64,000 nt of DNA from Chelativorans multitrophicus (GTDB taxonomy: Bacteria > Pseudomonadota > Alphaproteobacteria > Rhizobiales > Rhizobiaceae), in assembly GCF_011317445.1 (NCBI RefSeq), contig NZ_JAAAPL010000001.1, positions 744,001 through 808,000 of the forward strand. Direction: 5' to 3'. This document shows positions 44,025-51,100 of this stretch, piece by piece (the stretch's first letter is position 1; every line of letters begins with the position of its first letter). Under the pieces are notes generated by a model. It was not told the origin of the DNA and searched no databases. It worked only from the letters and a program-made list of their open reading frames with translations. The position numbers were made by a program, and so were the translations under genes.

Positions 44025-44270
44025 CCACCGGCCAAAGCCGACACGGACCGCTCATATATTGCGTTCAACGGGAAGCCGCAACGGGCAAAAACGCGAGCCG
44101 TTCTCAAACCGTGTGGACTATACACAATATGTTCCAGCCCGGCCGCAGACACCCTGATGCAAATTTATCGACGGTGAAGGGATTTGCTGCTAGGAGAAAA
44201 GCTTTAAAGAATAGAGGTAAGCTTTGATTTATCTGTTTATAAACGTTGTGAGATTGACCGAGGAAACAGC

Positions 44271-46205
44271 ATGCGATTGAGAAGCGTCGTCGAGTGGCTG
44301 CACATGCGCTCGCGCCGGACCAAAAGAGCCATGCTGCTGTCTGCAGACGTGGTTGGCCTGATGGCCATCATCTGGCTTGCCTTCTGCTTCCGTTTCAACC
44401 AGTTCTTCATTCCCAATCTCGAGCAGACGCTTTTGATCCTGGCTGCGCCGGTCATTGCCATCCCCATCTTCATCCGGATGGGCCTTTACCGGGCGGTTCT
44501 GCGGTACCTGCAGGAACAGGCGATATGGACAATGATCCGGGCGGTGACCTTCTCCAGCCTGGCATGGGTTGGGCTCGCCTTCATTACCTTATCCTACGGC
44601 GCGGACGGCGTTCCGCGCACGATCGCTGTCCTCTATTGGGCTGGAAGTCTTGTCAGCGTGGTCGGCAGCCGCCTCGGCATCAAATGGCTGCTCAACGGGC
44701 GCATCTCTCATGCCGCGCATAAAAAGCGGGTCCTCGTTTATGGCGCTGGGGATGCGGCGATGCAGCTGGCGGAAGCGCTCAGCGCCTCCGGTGACCGTCA
44801 GGTCGTCGGCATCGTCAGCGATGATTCCGGCCTGCATGGGATGGAGATCGTCGGCATCCGGGTCTATCCCGCCGAACAGCTCGAAGACCTGGTTCTCGAC
44901 ACGGAGGCGCAGGAGGTCATCATCGCGGCCTCATCGTCGAGCACGCGCCGACGCCGCGAGCTTGTGACGCGGCTGGGCCGGTTCCCGGTGAAAATCCGCG
45001 TCCTTCCCTCCATCGCCGACGTGGCCGCGGGGAAATATCTCGTAAGTTATGTCCGCGACATCGATATCGACGACCTTCTGGGCCGCTCACCGGTGCCCGC
45101 CGATCCCGAATTGATGCGGTCGAGCATCGATGAGCGCATCATAATGGTGACTGGTGCTGCGGGATCGATCGGCTCAGAGGTGTGCCGCACAATCGCACGC
45201 GGGAAGCCGACGAAACTCGTGCTTTTCGAGATGAACGAGCCCGGCCTTTATCAGATCGAGCGGGAGCTGCGGCGATACGGCGCTTTTCCGATCGTGCCCG
45301 TGCTCGGTTCGGTCTGCGATGCGCACCTCGTCCGGCAGACGCTGGCCGAACACGGAGTACAGACCGTCTACCACTGCGCTGCCTACAAGCACGTGCCTCT
45401 CGTCGAATGCAATCCACTCGAGGGCGTGCGCAACAACGTATTCGGCACCTTGACCCTTGTGGAAGAAGCCTGCGCGGCCGATGTGCGAAACTTCATTCTC
45501 ATCTCCTCGGACAAGGCGGTGCGGCCCACAAGCGTAATGGGCGCCACCAAGCGCTGGGCGGAGCTGATCGTGCGCTATGTCGGCGAGGAGGCCTGCAAGA
45601 AGGAGAAGAACCGCGTCTTCTCTTCCGTGCGTTTCGGAAATGTCATCGGGTCCAGTGGCTCCGTCGTACCGCTCTTCAAAGAGCAGATCGCAGCGGGAGG
45701 ACCAGTCACGCTCACGCATGACGACATGACACGTTATTTCATGTCGGTGCGCGAGGCTGCGGGGCTGATCGTGCAGGCGGGCGCGCTTTCGCGCAGCGGC
45801 GATATTCTCCTCCTCGATATGGGAGAGCCGATCAGGATCCGCCAGCTTGCCGAGGATATGATCATGCTCGCCGGCTTCACCGTTCGAAACGAAGACAATC
45901 CCGATGGAGACATCGAGATCGTCACGATCGGGATGCGTGACGGGGAGAAGCTTTACGAGGAGCTTTTCTACGATCCCGCCGGCGTGACCACGACCCGCCA
46001 CCCCAAGATCCTGCGGGCCGGCCAGCTTGGAACAACCGAACAGATACCGGCAATGATCGCACAGCTTAAACTCGCCGTCGAACATGGCGATGTGACCGCG
46101 GTGCGTCAGGTTCTCTTTGGGCTTATCGGCGAAAATGGCCGGCTGGCGCCTGTTCCGAAACTGCCGCCCGTGCCTACGGATGAAAACTTACGGCGCAGGG
46201 CGTGA
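44271..46205 (+). CDS. Membrane nucleoside-diphosphate-sugar 4,6-dehydratase (CapD/WbpM/PglF family)
   Basis: 644 residues. Four N-terminal membrane segments (about 18-135) precede a first nucleotide-binding-like region (RVLVYGAGDAAMQLAEAL near 155) and an SDR catalytic domain with GAAGSIGSE near 293-301 and the catalytic Ser-Met-Lys of SDKAVRPTSVMGATKR near 412-427. The S-M-K rather than S-Y-K triad is characteristic of these long UDP-N-acetylglucosamine-type 4,6-dehydratases. It makes a 4-keto-6-deoxy sugar nucleotide for surface polysaccharide. The RBS is GAGGAAA. It overlaps the sugar transferase gene by 4 bases, which suggests that the product feeds the first sugar added to the lipid carrier. 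Confidence 0.9.
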   Translation: MRLRSVVEWLHMRSRRTKRAMLLSADVVGLMAIIWLAFCFRFNQFFIPNLEQTLLILAAPVIAIPIFIRMGLYRAVLRYLQEQAIWTMIRAVTFSSLAWVGLAFITLSYGADGVPRTIAVLYWAGSLVSVVGSRLGIKWLLNGRISHAAHKKRVLVYGAGDAAMQLAEALSASGDRQVVGIVSDDSGLHGMEIVGIRVYPAEQLEDLVLDTEAQEVIIAASSSSTRRRRELVTRLGRFPVKIRVLPSIADVAAGKYLVSYVRDIDIDDLLGRSPVPADPELMRSSIDERIIMVTGAAGSIGSEVCRTIARGKPTKLVLFEMNEPGLYQIERELRRYGAFPIVPVLGSVCDAHLVRQTLAEHGVQTVYHCAAYKHVPLVECNPLEGVRNNVFGTLTLVEEACAADVRNFILISSDKAVRPTSVMGATKRWAELIVRYVGEEACKKEKNRVFSSVRFGNVIGSSGSVVPLFKEQIAAGGPVTLTHDDMTRYFMSVREAAGLIVQAGALSRSGDILLLDMGEPIRIRQLAEDMIMLAGFTVRNEDNPDGDIEIVTIGMRDGEKLYEELFYDPAGVTTTRHPKILRAGQLGTTEQIPAMIAQLKLAVEHGDVTAVRQVLFGLIGENGRLAPVPKLPPVPTDENLRRRA

Positions 46206-46807
46206 GCGAGGATCAGAAAGCCGCTTTGTCGAACCCCATGCCGACGCTGTCGCAGAAGCAGCGGGCCCGGTGCATCAAGCGCTCGCTCGATCTGGCGATC
46301 GCATTGCCGGGCCTTCTCATCGCCGCCCCCGTGATCCTGGCGGCCGGCACCGTTATTCGCGCCACGTCGAACGGCCCTGCCATCCTGGCACAGACCCGCG
46401 TGGGCCGGAACGGCTCGCCTTTCCGCTGCTATAAGTTGCGCACCATGTATGTGGACACACCTGCGGTGCCCACCCACGAGGTGCAGCAGAGTGCGGTAAC
46501 GCCCATCGGGCGCATCCTGCGGAATACGAAACTCGATGAGCTGCCGCAGCTCTGGAACGTGCTCAAGGGCGAAATGAGCCTCGTCGGCCCCCGCCCCTGC
46601 CTGCCCAATCAGGATGAGCTTATCCAGCATCGCAAGCGCTTGGGGGTACTGACAGCGCTCCCCGGCATCACCGGGCTTGCCCAGGTGCGCGGCATCGATA
46701 TGTCGCAGCCGGCGCTGCTTGCCGAAACAGACGCGGAATATCTGCGGGCCTGGTCGCCGCGGCTCGACCTGCAACTGATGCTCAGGACCGTCTGGCGAGA
46801 GTCATAA
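46202..46807 (+). CDS. Undecaprenyl-phosphate sugar-1-phosphate transferase (small PglC/WcaJ-type)
   Basis: 201 residues. A single N-terminal re-entrant membrane helix (about 28-52, [20 protein letters not shown]) is followed by the catalytic core: [18 protein letters not shown] near 63-80, then [22 protein letters not shown] (partly quoted) near 105-125, and [12 protein letters not shown] near 150. The length matches the minimal monotopic phosphoglycosyl transferase. It starts with GTG inside the dehydratase stop region. It moves a sugar-1-phosphate from a UDP sugar to the lipid carrier at the inner membrane. An inverted-repeat element follows it. Confidence 0.9.
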   Translation: MSEDQKAALSNPMPTLSQKQRARCIKRSLDLAIALPGLLIAAPVILAAGTVIRATSNGPAILAQTRVGRNGSPFRCYKLRTMYVDTPAVPTHEVQQSAVTPIGRILRNTKLDELPQLWNVLKGEMSLVGPRPCLPNQDELIQHRKRLGVLTALPGITGLAQVRGIDMSQPALLAETDAEYLRAWSPRLDLQLMLRTVWRES

Positions 46808-46847
46808 GGGATACGGATACCTGTGTCCAAGCGTGTCGGATGGGTCT

Positions 46848-47028
46848 TGCGCCCTGCGCACCCCCCTCTGGCCTGCCGGCCATCTCCCCCACAAGGGGGG
46901 AGATCATGCTGGCCGCTTGCTCACCGCCCGTTCTGCACCGCCGGCGCTTGGCGAAAACCTCGCGACAGCCGATCTCCCCCCTTGTGGGGGAGATGGCCGG
47001 CAGGCCAGAGGGGGGTGCGCAGGGCGCA
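46848..47028. repeat. Perfect 58-bp inverted repeat (rhizobial-type intergenic element)
   Basis: Left arm 46848-46905 and right arm 46971-47028 are exact reverse complements over 58 bases, separated by 65 bases. Each arm also contains an inner hairpin (CTCCCCC-ACAA-GGGGGGAG style). It lies between two convergent genes, where it could act as a terminator for both. The C/G-rich core is shared with the element at 62.1-62.3 kb. Confidence 0.85.
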
Positions 47029-47066
47029 TGAGCGAACAGATGTCTATCGCCAGCGGCCTTCAGCCC

Positions 47067-48056
47067 TCACACCCGGTTGCGCTTAGCCAGGATCTCTTCC
47101 CAACGGAGAGCGTCGCTGACGATCTCCCGGAGATCGTCGTGCTCGGGACGCCAGCCGAGTTCGGCGAAGCAGCGCTCCGCGCTCGCCACAATGGCGACGG
47201 CATCGCCGGGCCGCCTGCCGCTCTCGACCACCTTGAAGTCCTTGCCGGAAACCTGCTTCACCGCATCAATGACCTCAAGCACGGAATAACCCCTGCCATA
47301 GCCGCAATTGGCAACCAGGCTGCCGCCTCCGCTCCGCAGGCGCTGCAGCGCCAGATAGTGTGCGTTCACCAGATCCGAGACATGGATGTAATCGCGCACG
47401 CAGGTGCCGTCAGGCGTGGGATAATCGGTACCGAATACCTCCATGGAGGCCCGCTTCCCCGTGGCGGTCTCGCAGGCCACCTTGATGAGATGGGTTGCTC
47501 CCTTCGTGGACTGTCCCGTCCGGCGCTTCGGGTCCGCTCCCGAGACGTTGAAGTAGCGCAAAGCCGTATAGGCGAAATCATGGGCCGCCGCCGTATCGCG
47601 CAGCATGATCTCCGTCATCAGCTTGGATGTGCCGTAAGGCGATTCCGGCAGCAAGGGTTCGTCCTCGGTGACCGGGTTCTTTCGCGGCGTGCCGTAGACC
47701 GCCGCAGTCGAGGAAAAGATGAAATGCTTGACGCCGCACCGGACGGCGCTTTCGATGAGAGCCCGCGACTTGACGGTATTGTTGAGGTAATAGCCCAGCG
47801 GATCGGCCACGGATTCCGGCACGATGATCGAGCCCGCGAAATGGATCACCGCATCCACGTTGCGGCGCTTTATCGTTTCTTCCAGCAGCGCCTGGTCGCC
47901 GATATCGCCCACGACGAGTTCGGCGGCTTCGGGCACAGCCCAATCGAAACCGGTGGAGAGCCGGTCGAGCACCACCACCTCTTCGCCATGGTCCAGCAGT
48001 TCCCATACCATGTGGCTGCCGATATAGCCGGCGCCGCCCGTTACCAGAACCGTCAC
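47067..48056 (-). CDS. galE: UDP-glucose 4-epimerase
   Basis: 329 residues. The N-terminal NAD motif GGAGYIGSH is at 7-15, the SSTAAVYG strand near 120, and the catalytic Y-x3-K in SPYGTSKLMTE near 145. The family-typical TPDGTCVRDYIHVSDL follows near 215-230. It interconverts UDP-glucose and UDP-galactose for surface polysaccharides. The start is GTG with GAGGA about 8 bases upstream. A strong terminator hairpin of the bioY gene ends only about 19 bases upstream, so its own promoter must overlap that hairpin or it depends on readthrough. Confidence 0.92.
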   Translation of the reverse strand: MTVLVTGGAGYIGSHMVWELLDHGEEVVVLDRLSTGFDWAVPEAAELVVGDIGDQALLEETIKRRNVDAVIHFAGSIIVPESVADPLGYYLNNTVKSRALIESAVRCGVKHFIFSSTAAVYGTPRKNPVTEDEPLLPESPYGTSKLMTEIMLRDTAAAHDFAYTALRYFNVSGADPKRRTGQSTKGATHLIKVACETATGKRASMEVFGTDYPTPDGTCVRDYIHVSDLVNAHYLALQRLRSGGGSLVANCGYGRGYSVLEVIDAVKQVSGKDFKVVESGRRPGDAVAIVASAERCFAELGWRPEHDDLREIVSDALRWEEILAKRNRV

Positions 48057-48074
48057 GTCTCAGTCCTCAGCTTC

Positions 48075-48104
48075 AAAAAAGAATGGGCGAGTTTCCTCGC
48101 CCAT
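48075..48104 (-). terminator. Intrinsic terminator after bioY
   Basis: On the minus strand ATGGGCGA (48104-48097) and TCGCCCAT (48090-48083) form an 8-base stem with a 6-base loop, followed by TTC and a run of six T (48080-48075). This is a textbook rho-independent terminator. Confidence 0.8.
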
Positions 48105-48144
48105 AACTGTTTCATATCCGTTCGAGACGAGGCAAGACCCGCTA

Positions 48145-48747
48145 TCAGCGGAGGAGCCCCAGCCCGCGAAGAGCGGACCAGCCTGCCGGCACCAGGCAGG
48201 CGGCCAGCGCCACCTTGATCAGGTCGGGAAGGATGAAGGGCAGGACGCCGAACGTCCAGGCGCCATCGACCCCGATGAGAACGGAAAGCCAGGCAAAGCC
48301 AAGCCCGAGCATGGCGACTTCCGCGACCAGCATCGCGCCGAAGAGCTTCACCACATTGCGGTCCCACCCGCGATCGGCCGCGTAACCCGCAATAGCCGCC
48401 ATCACGGCGAAGCCGACCAGGTAACCGCCCGTGGGCCCGGCCATATAGGCAAGACCGAGGCCCTTTTCCGGCGTGCTCTGGAAGACCGGGAAACCCATCG
48501 CACCTTCGGCGAGATAAAGCAGGAGCGTGGCAAGGCCAAGCCGCATGCCGAAACACGCGCCAACCAGGAGCACCGCGAGGGTCTGGAGCGACAGGTCGAC
48601 GGGTCCAAGGACGACTTTCGTTTTGGCGGAAATGACAAGCAGGAGAGTTCCGGCCAGAACCAGAAAGGCCTGGGTCACCAGCCGCGCCGCGCGCGATTCG
48701 GGCATAGCGAGGGAAACGAGCGGGCGGAAAGCGATCACCTGCGACAT
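48145..48747 (-). CDS. bioY: Biotin transporter BioY (ECF substrate-binding component)
   Basis: About 200 residues with six membrane segments and the BioY-type features LSLQTLAVLLVGACFGMRLG near 40-60 and MAGPTGGYLVGFAVMAAIAGY (partly quoted) near 95-115. It takes up biotin, alone or with a shared energising module; no bioM or bioN gene is next to it. The ATG at 48747 was chosen for its GGAG 7 bases upstream and BioY-like length; a longer frame to 48825 would overlap the divergent promoter. It ends at a clear terminator. Confidence 0.92.
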   Translation of the reverse strand: MSQVIAFRPLVSLAMPESRAARLVTQAFLVLAGTLLLVISAKTKVVLGPVDLSLQTLAVLLVGACFGMRLGLATLLLYLAEGAMGFPVFQSTPEKGLGLAYMAGPTGGYLVGFAVMAAIAGYAADRGWDRNVVKLFGAMLVAEVAMLGLGFAWLSVLIGVDGAWTFGVLPFILPDLIKVALAACLVPAGWSALRGLGLLR

Positions 48748-48841
48748 GGAGGCTCCGTGGATTTGGTTTACCAGAATTCGCGTTCTTCTATAGTCCGTTC
48801 CATGATAGGCGGCAACACGCTCCAAAAATGAGGCAACCAGG

Positions 48842-49750
48842 ATGGCGCTCGAGCTCGATACCCGTTTCGAACCGCATTACGGCGAAGCGGTCGAGGTCGC
48901 GCCGGGCATCAGGCGCGTTACGGTGCGCAATCCGAGCCCTTTCACTTTTCATGGCACGAATTCCTATATTGTGGGCGGCGGTGGAGCTCTCGCGGTCGTC
49001 GATCCGGGTCCCGACGACGCGGAACATCTCGAAACCTTGCTGAAGGCGATCGGCGGCCGGCCAGTGAGCCACATTTTCGTCAGCCACACGCACCGCGATC
49101 ACTCGCCGCTTGCCGCCAGGCTTGCCGCACTCACCGGGGCCAAGACCCTCGCCGAAGGTCCGCATCGGCCGGCGCGGCCGCTTGCATTGGGCGAGGCGGA
49201 CCGGCTGGACGCCAGCGCCGACCTCGCCTTTCAGCCGGACATCAGGCTCGCCGACAACGAACTGGTTGAAGGTGATGGCTGGGCGATCAGGTCCATCCAC
49301 ACGCCAGGCCATACCGCAAACCATTCGGTCTTCGCTCTCGAAGGCACGGGCATCGCCTTTTCCGCCGATCACGTGATGGCGTGGTCGACCACCATTGTCG
49401 CGCCGCCAGACGGGGCAATGGCCGAATACATGGCTTCACTCGACAGGCTCATGGCCCGGGAAGACCGTCTATACCTTCCGGGCCACGGAGGCCCCGTGCT
49501 GAAGCCGCAGCAATTTCTTCGCGGTCTCAAGGCGCACCGGAAGATGCGCGAGCGTGCCATCCTGGAGCGGCTTTCGGCGGGCGACCGCACCATCCCGGAG
49601 ATCGTCAGGATCATTTACCGCGATACGGACCCTCGCCTGCACGGCGCAGCCGCCTTGTCCGTTCTTGCCCATATCGAGGACCTGATTGCCCAGCAGCGTG
49701 TGGAAACAGAAGGGACGCCTGCCCTCGATTCCATTTATATTCCTCGTTAA
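48842..49750 (+). CDS. MBL-fold metallo-hydrolase (LACTB2-like, with winged-helix tail)
   Basis: 302 residues. The metallo-beta-lactamase metal motif HTHRDH lies in FVSHTHRDHSPLA near 78-90, further ligands in HTPGHTANHS near 155-165 and FSADHVM near 178, and LPGHGG near 220. The C-terminal helical tail (about 245-300) with TIPEIVRIIYRDTD is typical of the LACTB2-like branch. Members are thioester or RNA hydrolases; the substrate is not visible here. It is divergent from bioY and converges on the DUF1499 gene with a 4-base overlap. Confidence 0.9.
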   Translation: MALELDTRFEPHYGEAVEVAPGIRRVTVRNPSPFTFHGTNSYIVGGGGALAVVDPGPDDAEHLETLLKAIGGRPVSHIFVSHTHRDHSPLAARLAALTGAKTLAEGPHRPARPLALGEADRLDASADLAFQPDIRLADNELVEGDGWAIRSIHTPGHTANHSVFALEGTGIAFSADHVMAWSTTIVAPPDGAMAEYMASLDRLMAREDRLYLPGHGGPVLKPQQFLRGLKAHRKMRERAILERLSAGDRTIPEIVRIIYRDTDPRLHGAAALSVLAHIEDLIAQQRVETEGTPALDSIYIPR

Positions 49751-50532
49751 GGATCCGCCGGCGCCTGCATGCGGGCGTCGAGATCACGCATAAAGCGCTC
49801 AATGCGGGTGGCGTTTTCGCCAAGGTCGTGACGGCCGTAACGGGAAGCCGAGCGCATATCGACATAGGTGGATTCGCCGCGATCCTCTATGCGCACCGAA
49901 ACATCCGATGGAAAGCCAAGCAGATAGGAATAGGCGACCGCATTCAGCACAATATTTTCGCCATCTTCCGTCTCGGCCCGACGCGCGGGCGAAACAATCT
50001 GCCAGCCGCGGTCCCGCATGAGCCTCAGCACGTTTTCCACCACATTCTCGCGCGGCTGTTCATAAAGCCGGCCGCTCAGTCCCTCATAGGCTCTTCGCTG
50101 GAGCGAAATTGTCTCTTGCGCAGCGGAGGTCACCGGGTTCATGGGCGGCAAACGGGCGGACATTGCAAATTGCAGCGGCGGCGGGCGCGTTGGATCCGTC
50201 GAGATGTCGGCCAATGGCGGCTTTGTGAAGTAGTGATAGGCAGACACGCCATAGGGCACCAGAAGGAGGAGTGACAGCAGAGCGCCGACCGCGGCTTCGC
50301 TAAGGCCGCCCACCCCGCGCTTCCACATCTGACTGAAAGCAAGCGCGGACACGAGAAGACCCGCCACCGCCAGAAGGAAGCAAAGACCGAGCAGCCAGAG
50401 AAATGGAACGGTTTCGAGCAGCCGGAAGCGGTGAGAAAGCGCGGAGGTGAGAAAGAGCACGACCGAGAAGGCCCCCAGCCTTCGCGCCCACGGCGCGGTC
50501 GGCGAGACACGTCGCTGCAATATGGCCGGCAT
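49747..50532 (-). CDS. DUF1499 domain membrane protein
   Basis: 261 residues. Three hydrophobic segments occupy the N-terminal part (about 20-35, 43-66 and 77-95). A soluble DUF1499-like domain (about 120-250) contains ENVVLRLM-type helix material, the VNAVAYSYLLGFPSDVSVRI strand and STYVDMRSASRYGRHDLGENATRI (both partly quoted). The domain is probably extracytoplasmic. Its function is unknown, although the family is frequent in alphaproteobacteria. The RBS GGGGAGGGAG is strong. It overlaps the convergent hydrolase gene by four bases. Confidence 0.82.
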   Translation of the reverse strand: MPAILQRRVSPTAPWARRLGAFSVVLFLTSALSHRFRLLETVPFLWLLGLCFLLAVAGLLVSALAFSQMWKRGVGGLSEAAVGALLSLLLLVPYGVSAYHYFTKPPLADISTDPTRPPPLQFAMSARLPPMNPVTSAAQETISLQRRAYEGLSGRLYEQPRENVVENVLRLMRDRGWQIVSPARRAETEDGENIVLNAVAYSYLLGFPSDVSVRIEDRGESTYVDMRSASRYGRHDLGENATRIERFMRDLDARMQAPADP

Positions 50533-50727
50533 GGCACTCCCTCCCCACTCAAACCCGCCGCTTCTTACCGGTTCGGCGGCAAACGGTCAAAGCGCCCGGC
50601 TGAAATGCCTTGGATGTGCATCCGCAATTCAGCCGCCTTTTCGAATCATTCCCGTAAGCATACGGAACCTTTCGGTATTTCTTTCATTTTGAATGGCCTT
50701 TGGGCGCGGTCGCAGCGATGGTAGGTT

Positions 50728-51090
50728 ATGGCAGCGGATATTGTAGAAGAAGAAAAGCTCTCCCCTCCCTCTCTGGAACTCGTTGAGCTGGAACTGGCGC
50801 TTCGACATCAGAATCTTCTGGAACTCGGCTTCGAGGGCGCAGTCCGCCATGCGCTCGAGCAGGTGGGCGGGAAGCTTCTCTTCCGCATGCGCATGGACGG
50901 TGTGGCAGGCTATGATTGGCTCGCGGCGGTAGCGCTCGATTCCGACGAGGAGCGCAAGCTTGCGCTGGTTGCGCAGAGCACGGAAGGAGGTCCGCTCCGC
51001 GTCGAAGACGCCGAAACAAGCGATACCTCCATCGCCCGTGTCGCCACCGCCTATGCTAATCTGGTGAAAAGCCTCGGCAGGCTTTCCTGA
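50728..51090 (+). CDS. Small conserved-looking hypothetical protein
   Basis: 120 residues, mostly helical at the N-terminus (MAADIVEEEKLSPPSLELVE) with a mixed alpha/beta remainder (GGKLLFRMRMDGVAGYDWLA, then ERKLALVAQSTEGGPLRV). No signal, membrane segment or known motif is seen. Codon use and the hydrophobic pattern look like a real gene rather than a shadow frame, and the opposite-strand frame is low-complexity. It converges with ppdK (10-base gap). Function not recognised. Confidence 0.6.
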   Translation: MAADIVEEEKLSPPSLELVELELALRHQNLLELGFEGAVRHALEQVGGKLLFRMRMDGVAGYDWLAAVALDSDEERKLALVAQSTEGGPLRVEDAETSDTSIARVATAYANLVKSLGRLS

Positions 51091-51100
51091 CTTCCCGTTC

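Noticed and set aside
43777-44227. Open frames across the tRNA-Gln gene
   Set aside because: They run through a clear tRNA cloverleaf and have no ribosome sites.
48748-48841. BioR operator upstream of bioY
   Set aside because: TTCTATAG near 48787 only loosely resembles the TTATCTATAA-type BioR site and lacks the full dyad.
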